Source: an uncultured Verrucomicrobia subdivision 3 bacterium (GTDB taxonomy: Bacteria; Verrucomicrobiota; Verrucomicrobiia; Limisphaerales; UBA11358). Taken from it: a stretch of 39,220 bases of DNA. The notes under the pieces were generated by a model, which saw only the letters and a list, made by a program, of their open reading frames with translations, ran no database searches and had not been told where the DNA came from. Made by a program: the position numbers and the translations under genes. Below, in pieces: positions 17,484 to 25,292 of this stretch; positions within the stretch are counted from its first letter, which is position 1; each line of letters starts with the position of its first letter. Location of the stretch: contig CAIZWI010000007.1 of the NCBI GenBank assembly GCA_903936645.1, positions 1 to 39,220 on the forward strand, in the 5' to 3' direction.

Positions 17484-18422
17484 ATGAACTCATCCACCAA
17501 TCAAGCCACCTTGTTTTCAGCGGCTGCCGGGCGGCGCCGCTTGCTTAAAAACGTCTTCACGGCCGCCGGCCTGGCCGGGGCTGCCACGCTGGCAGTCCAG
17601 GCGCAAATTACGGTCGACGGCACCCGGGACGCCGCTTATGGCGCGCCTTTGGCCACCCAAACGGTGAACACTGGTTTTGGGGACAGCACCGCCGGTGACG
17701 GCACCTCGGCCAGCGGGTCGGAACTGGATGCTGGCTATGGCAAGGTTGCCAATGGCAATCTGTACATCTTCCTGGCCGGCAACTTCCAAAACAATGGCAA
17801 TCACGTGAATGTCTTCATCGCGGATGGCCGGGCTGGGCAAAGCATGCTGGCCGTGCCTGCCACCGGCACTTTGAAAGCCATGAATGGCTCCGTCTTTAGC
17901 TCTGGCTTTCAAGCGACCTACGCGGTGGATGTCAACGACTATGCCGGCACCCTTTATGCCGAGGAATATGGCCTGACGGGCACGGCTTCGGGCGGGTACG
18001 TTGGTTCTGTCGGCCTCACGGGTGGCATCGGCTCCGGCACCCCGGGTCCCAATGGCATTACCTACGGCTTAAACAACCTGAATGCCGCGGGCGTGAACGG
18101 CAACACGGGCACCGCAGCCGACCCGGCGGCGGCCAATGCGGTTGGCACCGGTTTGGAATTGAGCATTCCCCTCAGCCTGCTGGGCGATCCCACCGGCCCT
18201 ATCGAAGTTCTGGCCGATATCAACGGCGGCGGCGACACCTACCTTTCCAATCAGTTACTGCCCGGTTTGCCCGTCAGCTCGGGAAACTTGGTAGCCGCCA
18301 CCTTCAACTTCGGGTCCACACCCGGCCAATATTTCACCGTGCCTGCCCCGGAACCCAGCACCCTGGCCCTCGGCACACTGTCCGGCCTGGTCGGGCTCGC
18401 CGCCCTTCGGCGCCGGAAATAA
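17484..18422 (+). CDS. PEP-CTERM sorting-domain protein
   Basis: A 312-residue exported protein with a C-terminal sorting signal: APEPSTLALGTLSGLVGLAALRRRK, made of the PEP motif, a hydrophobic helix and a basic end, as read by exosortase/EpsH-type systems that release proteins to the outer surface or biofilm matrix. The N terminus (residues 1-41) has a run RRRLLK ahead of the hydrophobic part and AVQAQ at the cut, which resembles a twin-arginine signal as much as a Sec one. The middle is Gly/Asn/Thr-rich, with a beta-structure look (LYIFLAGNFQNNGNHVNVFIADG) similar to surface-layer-like repeats; Cys is absent. No exosortase gene is in the window. It is monocistronic, with its own promoter-like region and a strong terminator. 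Confidence 0.9.
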   Translation: MNSSTNQATLFSAAAGRRRLLKNVFTAAGLAGAATLAVQAQITVDGTRDAAYGAPLATQTVNTGFGDSTAGDGTSASGSELDAGYGKVANGNLYIFLAGNFQNNGNHVNVFIADGRAGQSMLAVPATGTLKAMNGSVFSSGFQATYAVDVNDYAGTLYAEEYGLTGTASGGYVGSVGLTGGIGSGTPGPNGITYGLNNLNAAGVNGNTGTAADPAAANAVGTGLELSIPLSLLGDPTGPIEVLADINGGGDTYLSNQLLPGLPVSSGNLVAATFNFGSTPGQYFTVPAPEPSTLALGTLSGLVGLAALRRRK

Positions 18423-18462
18423 CTCTGCCACTGGTTTACCCTTCAACCTATCATTGTAACCG

Positions 18463-18502
18463 AAGGTGCCCCTTGGATTATCCGGGGGCACCTTTTTGTT
18501 TT
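18463..18502 (+). terminator. Strong rho-independent terminator after the PEP-CTERM gene
   Basis: AAGGTGCCCC, 12-base loop, GGGGCACCTT: a perfect 10-bp stem running into TTTTTGTTTTC, 40 bp after the stop at 18422. Confidence 0.95.
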
Positions 18503-18587
18503 CAGCAGTCAAACCTGACCGGATCCCCACAACGCACTTGATTTCAAATCCTTTCCCGGGCAGTTTGGCCCCGCCACATGCCTTTTT

Positions 18588-19703
18588 ATGCCATCGCTTA
18601 AATGTCGCCTTTTGACGCGGCTCGTCCTGATTACCATTGCCGCACTGGCTTCGCCCCGGTTTCCGGCCGCCGCCCAAACGCCCGGCCCGGCCCCGATGAC
18701 CGTTCCCCACCGGGCCTTGCCCCCGCTCCCGGAACCACAAAACGTGCCGCATCCCGGCCCCACGAACGATGCCCCTTATGCACCCCAGGCCATTTTACCC
18801 GGCGGGGTGGTCCTCCCGTTGTATGCGCCCGACTCGCCCCTCTTGAACCCGGCCCGGGTGCGGGAAGCCGAAATCTATTCCCTCAACCGGAGCGTGCCGG
18901 GACGGATTGATTACATCGTCAACATCCACAACCCGTCCATTGAAGTTCATCCGGCGGAACCGGGGCATAATACCGGCACGGCCATCATTCTGGCGGCGGG
19001 CGGGGGTCATCAGACCCTCAACGTCGGCCCGGAGGCCGTCACGCCGGCGGCCTTTTTTGCCAATTACGGCATCACGTCCGTCATTCTCCGCAATCGCTTG
19101 CGCAAGGATGGCTACAGCGTCCCCAAGGATGCGGTCAACGATGCCTTGCAAGCCATTCGCCTCGTGCGGGCACATGCCGCGGACTGGCATATTGACCCCA
19201 ACAAAATCGGCATCATGGGGTTTTCCGCCGGGGCCGAACTCGCCGCCGCCGCCGGGCTGCAATACCCGGCCTTTGACGCCCAAAACACCCAGCCCGGGGA
19301 TCCCCTGACCGGCGTGACGGCACGTCCCGATTTTGTGGGTTTGGTTTATCCCGGACCCACGCCCTTCAGCCTCAACACCAACGGACCCACGGAGGTTCCC
19401 CGGGACATGCCGCCTTCGTTCCTCGTTTGCGCCGGCTCGGGCGACCGGGTGCATGCCGCTTGGGCGGACGCCTATTTTGCCGGGATGCTCAAGCAAAGCG
19501 TGCCCAACCTGGAAATGCACATGTACGGCCGCGGCGGGCATGGCGGTGGCTTCAGCGACCGCAATGACACCCCGTTCGGCACCTGGCAGTTTCGCTTCAT
19601 CGACTGGTTTCGCGATTTGGGCTTTTTAAACAAACCGGGGGTGCCAACCCAGGCGGCACTGGATGTACAAACGTACGTCAACCAGCCAGCCAAACCTAAA
19701 TAA
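18588..19703 (+). CDS. Secreted alpha/beta-hydrolase, esterase/carbohydrate-esterase-like
   Basis: A 371-residue exported hydrolase. Signal peptide about residues 1-30 (CRLLTRLVLITIAALASPRFPAAAQ), followed by a Pro-rich linker to about 80. The hydrolase core has the oxyanion region LAAGGGH (135-141), nucleophile elbow GFSAGAE with Ser213, acid Asp286 in AGSGDRVH and His318 in YGRGGHGGG, in the order of the dienelactone hydrolase/BD-FAE-like group, where several members remove acetyl or feruloyl groups from plant polysaccharides. That substrate is an inference from the family and the nearby glycosidases. Located in the periplasm or outside the cell. It starts 86 bp after the terminator, so it is likely transcribed on its own. 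Confidence 0.88.
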   Translation: MPSLKCRLLTRLVLITIAALASPRFPAAAQTPGPAPMTVPHRALPPLPEPQNVPHPGPTNDAPYAPQAILPGGVVLPLYAPDSPLLNPARVREAEIYSLNRSVPGRIDYIVNIHNPSIEVHPAEPGHNTGTAIILAAGGGHQTLNVGPEAVTPAAFFANYGITSVILRNRLRKDGYSVPKDAVNDALQAIRLVRAHAADWHIDPNKIGIMGFSAGAELAAAAGLQYPAFDAQNTQPGDPLTGVTARPDFVGLVYPGPTPFSLNTNGPTEVPRDMPPSFLVCAGSGDRVHAAWADAYFAGMLKQSVPNLEMHMYGRGGHGGGFSDRNDTPFGTWQFRFIDWFRDLGFLNKPGVPTQAALDVQTYVNQPAKPK

Positions 19704-20223
19704 CCGCAACCTAAAACTCTTTGCGCGGATCATAGTAAAAGGTTTGGTCAGGCAGCCCAAGGGGTGAGCAGGACCTAAGGTGGGTGCCTTTCAGGATATT
19801 GAGGACCCCGAGGCCGGACAACGCGAGCCCCGCCGGGATTGATCTTTAATTTATCAAGCCGGGACACCGCACGACAGTTTCCGGCGCCTTGCCCGGGCGC
19901 TGGCATATTTTGATTTTCAACCGGGGGCGGCGCCAAGCTTGCCCCCGGCGAATGTCCAGTGCCCCGCAGGGGCAAAACCAAAACCAAGGCCAGGGAAGAA
20001 TTTGGTCGCACAACGGACGATCCGCTTTTCACCACAAGGCCCTTGATTTCCCTCCAGCACCCGGGCAGCATGCCGCCGTTAAAAGGCATAAATCCAAACC
20101 GCTTCCCTCACCTGACCGTTGGCCAACCGGGCCGCTGGAACGGGCCCGTTTTGCCGCCAATCAGGGCTGGCAAGATCACCTTCAACGCTGTCAAAGGCCA
20201 CCAGGCCTGACACCCGGCCCACC
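19704..20223. other. 520-bp gap between esterase and MFS genes, with two hairpins
   Basis: No gene is supported. Two perfect inverted repeats are present: CCGGGGGC-N12-GCCCCCGG at 19921-19948 and TGCCCC-GCA-GGGGCA at 19960-19974. Neither has a T-run on the plus strand. They could be leader structures of the MFS transcript or remains of an intergenic palindrome family. Confidence 0.5.
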
Positions 20224-21453
20224 TTGAAATTTACCCGTTACCAACAGTTTGTGGTCGCCCTGCTGGCCTTCCTGCAATTCACGGTCATTCTCGACTTCAT
20301 GATTCTCTCCCCACTGGGAGCCATTCTGTTGCCCGAGTTGAACATCGCCACGGCCCAGTTTGGCCTGCTCGTTTCGGTGTATGCCTTGAGCGCGGGCGCC
20401 GCGGGACTGCTGACCGCCGGGTTCGCGGACAAATTTGACCGCAAACGGCTCCTGCTGTTTTTCTATACCGGGTTTATCCTGGGCACCGCGCTTTGCGGGC
20501 TGGCCACGAGCTATCATGGGCTGCTGGCCGCGCGCATTGTCACCGGCATTTTTGGCGGCGTCATCGGGTCCATCACACTGGCCATTGCCGCCGACCTGTT
20601 CCCCTTGGAAATGCGGGGCCGGGTGATGGGGGTGGTGCAAACCGCCTTCGCCGCCAGCCAGGTGCTGGGGCTGCCGATTGGCCTCTGGCTCGCCAATCAT
20701 TGGGGCTGGCATGCGCCCTTTTTCATGATTGCCGGCCTCGGCGCGGCGGTGGGTTTCATCATTGCCTGGGGCCTGCGCCCGATTGATGCCCACTTGAAGG
20801 TCAAAAATGACCGCAGCGCCTGGCAGCATCTCTTTAAAACCGTTTCCAAGCCCGTCTACCTGCGCGGCTTCGCCGCCACCATCCTCCTGGCCACGGGCGG
20901 TTTTATGCTCATGCCGTTTGGCTCCGCCTACACGGTCAATAATCTGGGCATTCCCCTCACCCACCTCCCGCTGATTTATTTGGTGACCGGCATTTGCACC
21001 ATCATCACCGGTCCGCTGGTGGGCCGCTGGAGTGACCGGATCGGCAAATATCCCATCTTTTTTGGCGGCACCGTGCTGGGCATGATCATGGTGACGATTT
21101 ATTGCCACCTGGGCCTGACGCCGTTATGGCTGGTCATGCTGGTGAATGTCCTGCTGTTCATTGGCATCTCCGGCCGGATGATTGCCACGTCGGCCCTCAT
21201 CTCCGCCGTGCCAGACCTGAAAGATCGCGGGGCCTTCATGTCGGTGAATTCCGCGCTGCAACAATTCTCCGGCGGGATCGCCTCCGCCCTCGCCGGCCTG
21301 ATTGTGGTGCAAACTCCGGGCGGCCGGCTCGACCACTACGGACTCCTCGGCGGGGTGGTTGTGGCCGCCATGCTCATCACCCTGGTCCTGATGTATTCGG
21401 TCCACCAAATCGTGCAGGCCAAAACGAAGACCACACCGGCACAAGTGCAGTGA
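20224..21453 (+). CDS. MFS transporter, drug/sugar-efflux-like
   Basis: A 410-residue inner-membrane carrier of the major facilitator superfamily with about 12 hydrophobic segments. The signature loop between helices 2 and 3 reads GFADKFDRKRLLLF (the G-x-x-x-D-x-x-x-R/K-R/K motif), and a second similar loop GRWSDRIGKYP lies in the C-terminal half. The family resembles the AraJ/drug-H+ antiporter-1 group. I chose the TTG at 20224 (MKFTRYQQF), since upstream codons are of poor quality and no ATG is available near the first helix. Substrate unknown. It converges on hicA with 69 bp between stops. Confidence 0.85.
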   Translation: MKFTRYQQFVVALLAFLQFTVILDFMILSPLGAILLPELNIATAQFGLLVSVYALSAGAAGLLTAGFADKFDRKRLLLFFYTGFILGTALCGLATSYHGLLAARIVTGIFGGVIGSITLAIAADLFPLEMRGRVMGVVQTAFAASQVLGLPIGLWLANHWGWHAPFFMIAGLGAAVGFIIAWGLRPIDAHLKVKNDRSAWQHLFKTVSKPVYLRGFAATILLATGGFMLMPFGSAYTVNNLGIPLTHLPLIYLVTGICTIITGPLVGRWSDRIGKYPIFFGGTVLGMIMVTIYCHLGLTPLWLVMLVNVLLFIGISGRMIATSALISAVPDLKDRGAFMSVNSALQQFSGGIASALAGLIVVQTPGGRLDHYGLLGGVVVAAMLITLVLMYSVHQIVQAKTKTTPAQVQ

Positions 21454-21470
21454 AAACTCCTGGTTACCCG

Positions 21471-21494
21471 CCGCCCGATGGCAAGCCATGGCGG
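21471..21494. other. Hairpin between convergent MFS and hicBA genes
   Basis: CCGCC-CG-ATGGC, AA, GCCAT-GGCGG: a 10-bp stem with a two-base bulge in the gap between two convergent genes. There is no clear T-run on either strand, so a terminator role is uncertain. Confidence 0.35.
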
Positions 21495-21522
21495 ACTGGT
21501 GGTAAGGGAAAACACTTCAAAG

Positions 21523-21729
21523 CTATAAATCCGCTTCGGTCAGACCGGCGATCTTCATTTGGTGTTTCAGCAACCCGGGTTTTAAAGGATGGTTGCCATG
21601 AACTGGAATCACGATGCGTTCCTGATGTCCGGTTTTGGTAAGAATATGATGACTGCCACTAATGCGTTTTAGCCGCCATCCGTGGTATTGCAGGATGCGC
21701 AGAAATTCTTTTCCCGACACCTGCTTCAC
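21523..21729 (-). CDS. hicA: HicA-family toxin (mRNA interferase)
   Basis: A 68-residue toxin of the HicA type, a double-stranded-RNA-binding-like fold that cleaves mRNA. It shows the family landmarks SGKEFLRILQYHGWRLKRISGSHHIL with the catalytic His in GSHH (25-28), then IVIPVHGNHPLKPGLLKHQMKIAGL. It starts with GTG at 21729, with GGAG six bases upstream; this start overlaps the TGA of hicB by four bases (GTGA), so antitoxin and toxin are translationally coupled. Length is normal and no residue seems lost, so it should be active. Confidence 0.93.
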   Translation of the reverse strand: MKQVSGKEFLRILQYHGWRLKRISGSHHILTKTGHQERIVIPVHGNHPLKPGLLKHQMKIAGLTEADL

Positions 21730-21929
21730 ACAGTAAGCTCCAGCACGGTATCCTTGGGGTGAGTGGCCGAGACTTCATCATCCACCGAAAGCCAGAGTTC
21801 GATGGCTTCGCGCAGGTTGGCCTGCAACTCATCGAGGGTCTCGCCCTGGGTCAGGCAACCCGGAAGCGCCGGCACCTCCGCCCAGAATCCGCCCTCTTCC
21901 GCCGGGTGAACGATGGCCTTCAATATCAT
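21726..21929 (-). CDS. hicB: HicB-family antitoxin
   Basis: A 67-residue antitoxin of the HicB (UPF0150) type: ILKAIVHPAEEGGFWAEVPALPGCLTQGETLDELQANLREAIELWL, the degenerate RNase H-like fold that binds HicA. It lacks the extra DNA-binding helix-turn-helix or RHH domain of long HicB forms, so autoregulation may depend on another factor. The antitoxin gene comes first (hicB then hicA), opposite to the usual hicAB order but known from other genomes. ATG at 21929. Confidence 0.93.
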   Translation of the reverse strand: MILKAIVHPAEEGGFWAEVPALPGCLTQGETLDELQANLREAIELWLSVDDEVSATHPKDTVLELTV

Positions 21930-21986
21930 AGGCTCTAAATTATCCCATTTTCACCCCGGTTCAAGCGGTGATTTGTAACTGAGCAC

Positions 21987-22322
21987 TCAGGAATCCCCCT
22001 CCTGCAACCCCGTTTTCCAGACCACATCGCACTTCTGGCAATAAAACAGATAATCCCGTTTCCGCGCCGGGTCCCGGTGGCGCGGCAACCGGGCCTGGCA
22101 TTGCGGACACTGATAACGCCCCAGCACCCGATGGTGCAAGACCGCCAGACTGGTAATCATGGCGACGAGAATGACGCAAACCAGCACCACACCAAGCCGC
22201 TCATGCGTCTTCATGCAAGCGCCGAAGACAATCACCCCCAACAGCGGGGAAACCAGAAAGATGCCCATGAGCGGCGCCACAAAGCGCTCAGCAAAAGTCG
22301 GGTCGTCTTTTTCAATGGCCAT
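21987..22322 (-). CDS. Small membrane protein with C-terminal zinc ribbon
   Basis: A 111-residue protein of unknown function. Two hydrophobic segments (about 13-34 and 43-62) form a membrane hairpin, followed by a soluble domain with two knuckles, C72-P-Q-C75 and C95-Q-K-C98, a zinc-ribbon layout typical of nucleic-acid- or protein-binding modules. The start (ATG 22322) is clear. It lies upstream of hicBA on the same strand with a 57-bp gap; they could be cotranscribed but I see no functional link. No known family is recognised. Confidence 0.7.
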   Translation of the reverse strand: MAIEKDDPTFAERFVAPLMGIFLVSPLLGVIVFGACMKTHERLGVVLVCVILVAMITSLAVLHHRVLGRYQCPQCQARLPRHRDPARKRDYLFYCQKCDVVWKTGLQEGDS

Positions 22323-22459
22323 AGCACAGTTAAGATCCCAACCCAGTAAGGCAACTCACTGCGCGGCAGGCAATCGCCCCGGGCGGGTAATCCCCTGAAA
22401 GCATGATCCCAGTTTTAGGCCCTGGCCAGCGAATATCCGGGGTCCCCGGCGTTGCTGGG

Positions 22460-25129
22460 TTACCGCCCATGCTGGTGCAATAGTTCACGAAGACGGGCAT
22501 TGAATTCAGTGGCCTGCTGTAATTGCTCCAGCGAGTGGTGCAGCCGGTAGCGCCAGTAGTAACTGGCAATGGCGGGCACATTGATGCGCTCGGCATCCAC
22601 CTCGGCCCGGCGCAACTGGCCATCCATGCCCAGCAAATCCTGCAATTGGAAAATGCTCCACATGGCCGGGGAAGCCAGATGCTGCCGGACCACCGCCGCC
22701 ACGATTTCCGGGGTGGCCTCTGCCGGGGCGTTGCCGGGCAGGCCCAGTTCGCGCTGGTAAAATGCCTGGGTCAGCGCGGGCTCTTCCGTCCACCAGCCAC
22801 GAATGGTGCTCATGTCGTGTGTGGAGGGGGTGACCACGCTCAGGTAGGGAGCATCCGCCGGACGCGAGAATTGCTGCGCCGGATTTTTGGGCATGCGCTG
22901 AATTTCCAGGCTGAGCAAACCCAGATCGCGCATCACCTCGGGTACGCACCCGGGCACCATGCCCAAATCCTCGCCGCAAATCAGCATGTCGGTGCCCCGT
23001 TTAAGGGCGGGCAATTTTTGCAACGCTTCGCGCCTCCAAAAGTCATCCTGCCGCCGGTAGAAATAATCCACGTACAACTCGCGCAAGCGCGCCTGCGTGT
23101 CGGGAGCCAGGCGCTGAAAGGACCGGGTGGTCTCCATGCCGAACCGGAAGTGGAGCTGGCCTTCCGCCTCGAGCAGAATCACGTTGCTAATGAGGTCAAA
23201 CAACCCAAGGCGCAAACGGGCGTTCAAGGGATTGACCGGTTGCCCGGCAAAATAGGCTTCCACCTGCCGCTGGGTGGCAAATTCGGGTCGCAAGGTAAAG
23301 AAGTCGCCGCCGGTGTGATGCACAAAGGTCTCGCGGACCAGCGCTGCGTCGCCGCCAAAAATCTCCTCCAGCACGGCGCCGTTGATGAATGGCTGGGTAA
23401 AGCGTTTGCGATCCAGAAAAATACCGTGGTGGGCAAACTCCGCCGGCTCCACGGGGATGGCCGGCACAAAGTGGCCCAGAATGCCCTCCACCGCGTGCGC
23501 CGGGCTGCTCCAGATCCGGAAAAAGCCCAGGATATGATCAATCCGGAAGGCATCGAAATAATGGCCCATTTGGGCAAACCGCTGCCGCCACCAGGCAAAG
23601 CCATCGGCGGCCATGCGGGGCCAATTGTAGGTGGGGAAGCCCCAGTTCTGGCCCTTGGCGGCAAAGGGATCGGGCGGCGCGCCCGCCTGCATGTCCATAT
23701 GATACAGCTCCGGCTGCTGCCAGGCATCCGCCCCGTGCCGGTAAACCCCGATGGCAATGTCCCCCTTCACCACCAACCCCGCCGCGTGAAGGTGCGCGGT
23801 GGCATCCTGCAATTGGCGGTGCAAATGGTATTGCAGGAAGTAGTGAAACTCGATTTCGGCATGGCCCTCCGCGAGGGCGGCAATGGCGGCGGCGTTATAC
23901 GTTTGGTGCTCCGGCCAGCGACTGAAATCGGGCGTGCCGTGTTTATCCCGCAAAAAGCAAAACGCGGCATAGGGCACCAGCCAGGCCTGGTTCTCCGCAA
24001 AAAAGCTCCGGTAGGCCGCCGCGCGAAAGGTGGCCGCGCGTTGCGCGGGATAAATCTTTTTCAGGAAGCCCAGCTTGGCCGCCATGACCGCCTCATAGTC
24101 CACCTCCGGCAGCGCATTGAGGCGTTGCCGTTCCGCTTCAAGGGCGTGGAGCCATGGCCGATGTTTGGCAGTTACCACGTCCGCCAGATTGATATACTGG
24201 GGATGCAGCGCGAAGGCGGAGATGGCGGCATACGGATAGGAATCCTTCCAGGAATGGGTGGCGCTGGTATCATTGACGGGCAGGAGCTGGATGAGTTTGA
24301 GCCCCACGATCCGGCCCCAGTCGGCGAGCGCTTTCAAATCGGCAAACTCGCCCACCCCAAAACTGCTGGCAGTGCGCAAACTAAAGACCGGCACGGCCAC
24401 CCCTGCCCCACGCCACGCCGGCAGTGGCAGCAAGGCAAAGCCATCGTTCACCACGGTATGTTTGCCGAGCGCCGGGACATCCCAAAAACGGCGGTTGGCA
24501 CCATCCTCAAAGCGCACAAAAACATGCTGCGCGACATCAAAAACCCCATACTTGTAAACGATCGGAAACGGCTGGCCGTGCAAATCCAGCGACACGACAA
24601 ACTCGTCACTCGCGGGCAGGCGCTCCAGCAACCGGGGGGCGGCGGTGTGCCAATGGCCGAGCAGCGGCCCCTCGCCCAAGAGGCAGAGGGTCTGCCCGGG
24701 TGCGAGCAGGGGGGCCTTGACGCGAAAGGTATGCGTGGGGTGTTGGGGAGCGGATGATTTAGCTGCCACCGGCGGGACGGCCGCGAGGACTTGCCGGAAT
24801 GGTTGGGTGGAAAAAACATTTTCGACGGCCCCGGCGGGGTTCCAGGTGTCGAGCACCAGGAGGTTGTCGCCCGGAAATTCGCCCGGCACCAGGGTGCGGT
24901 TGCGTCCCCAATCGGTGGTTTGCGTGCCGTCCGCCTGGCGGAGGACATAGGCGTAATTTAACTCCATCCGGGCATCCGTTTCGGCCAGGGGCAGGGTAAC
25001 CTCCCAGCCTTCGTGGTCCACGTAGCGCAACGGCACGGGATCGGCCGGCAGGGGATGACAGCCCGCCAGCCAGAGGGACTGGCCGGGTTGCGTGTGGAAT
25101 CTAAGCCGAAATGTCAGGGTCATACCCAT
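22460..25129 (-). CDS. malQ: 4-alpha-glucanotransferase, DPE2-type (GH77) with two starch-binding domains
   Basis: An 889-residue disproportionating enzyme that transfers glucan chains between maltose, maltodextrins and glycogen-like acceptors, without a signal peptide, so in the cytoplasm. Two CBM20-like starch-binding domains come first (about residues 4-100 and 130-228), then the GH77 barrel from about 245. Catalytic residues: nucleophile D531 in FDAFRIDHILGFFRIW, acid/base E720 in ICGEDLGMVP, D772 in STHDMSTIRGWW. The tandem CBM20 and the insertion after the nucleophile (about 545-640) match plant DPE2 and its bacterial relatives rather than the shorter MalQ (about 690 residues). DPE2 enzymes prefer maltose and heteroglycans. 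It may cooperate with the GH13 protein by processing imported maltodextrin. ATG at 25129; a second ATG lies two codons later. Confidence 0.93.
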   Translation of the reverse strand: MGMTLTFRLRFHTQPGQSLWLAGCHPLPADPVPLRYVDHEGWEVTLPLAETDARMELNYAYVLRQADGTQTTDWGRNRTLVPGEFPGDNLLVLDTWNPAGAVENVFSTQPFRQVLAAVPPVAAKSSAPQHPTHTFRVKAPLLAPGQTLCLLGEGPLLGHWHTAAPRLLERLPASDEFVVSLDLHGQPFPIVYKYGVFDVAQHVFVRFEDGANRRFWDVPALGKHTVVNDGFALLPLPAWRGAGVAVPVFSLRTASSFGVGEFADLKALADWGRIVGLKLIQLLPVNDTSATHSWKDSYPYAAISAFALHPQYINLADVVTAKHRPWLHALEAERQRLNALPEVDYEAVMAAKLGFLKKIYPAQRAATFRAAAYRSFFAENQAWLVPYAAFCFLRDKHGTPDFSRWPEHQTYNAAAIAALAEGHAEIEFHYFLQYHLHRQLQDATAHLHAAGLVVKGDIAIGVYRHGADAWQQPELYHMDMQAGAPPDPFAAKGQNWGFPTYNWPRMAADGFAWWRQRFAQMGHYFDAFRIDHILGFFRIWSSPAHAVEGILGHFVPAIPVEPAEFAHHGIFLDRKRFTQPFINGAVLEEIFGGDAALVRETFVHHTGGDFFTLRPEFATQRQVEAYFAGQPVNPLNARLRLGLFDLISNVILLEAEGQLHFRFGMETTRSFQRLAPDTQARLRELYVDYFYRRQDDFWRREALQKLPALKRGTDMLICGEDLGMVPGCVPEVMRDLGLLSLEIQRMPKNPAQQFSRPADAPYLSVVTPSTHDMSTIRGWWTEEPALTQAFYQRELGLPGNAPAEATPEIVAAVVRQHLASPAMWSIFQLQDLLGMDGQLRRAEVDAERINVPAIASYYWRYRLHHSLEQLQQATEFNARLRELLHQHGR

Positions 25130-25158
25130 ATGAATAACAGTCCCGGCGAAACTTGCAA

Positions 25159-25178
25159 ACCCGCACGAAAATGCGGGT
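25159..25178. promoter_or_regulatory. Palindrome CCGCA-N6-TGCGG, candidate operator site C
   Basis: ACCCGCA-CGAAAA-TGCGGGT, a perfect 7-bp inverted repeat with the same 6-base spacer as sites A and B. It lies 30 bp upstream of the malQ start in the divergent gap before the response regulator. On the malQ strand TTTGCA follows it, but no good -10 is at the expected spacing. A second pairing (GGGTGC-C-GCACCC, 25175-25187) overlaps it. Confidence 0.45.
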
Positions 25179-25212
25179 GCCGCACCCGGCCAAGTATGAC
25201 GACTTTGTCATT

Positions 25213-25280
25213 TGCCCTGCCGGCCAAATTCAGTTAGCTGGTAGGGCAGGCAAACGCCCGCCCCCAGGCGGGTTTTGGCC
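25213..25280 (+). promoter_or_regulatory. Candidate attenuator/leader before the response regulator
   Basis: Hairpin 1: TGCCCTGCCGGC, 12-base loop, GCTGGTAGGGCA, a 12-bp stem with two G-T pairs (25213-25248). Hairpin 2: CCCGCC-CCCA-GGCGGG followed by TTTT (25257-25276), shaped like an intrinsic terminator, ending 17 bases before the start codon at 25293. GGCCAAA (25222-25228, in hairpin 1) can pair perfectly with TTTGGCC (25274-25280, the tail of hairpin 2), so alternative folds are possible. No plus-strand gene lies upstream that it could terminate. Confidence 0.45.
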
Positions 25281-25292
25281 AGACAGCAAACC

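Noticed and set aside
21523..22322. Defence island around hicBA and the zinc-ribbon protein.
   Set aside because: No restriction, nuclease or abortive-infection gene accompanies them; a lone toxin-antitoxin pair is common.
22523..24757. Plus-strand frame of 744 codons over malQ.
   Set aside because: Antisense shadow; the minus strand has full GH77 catalytic motifs.
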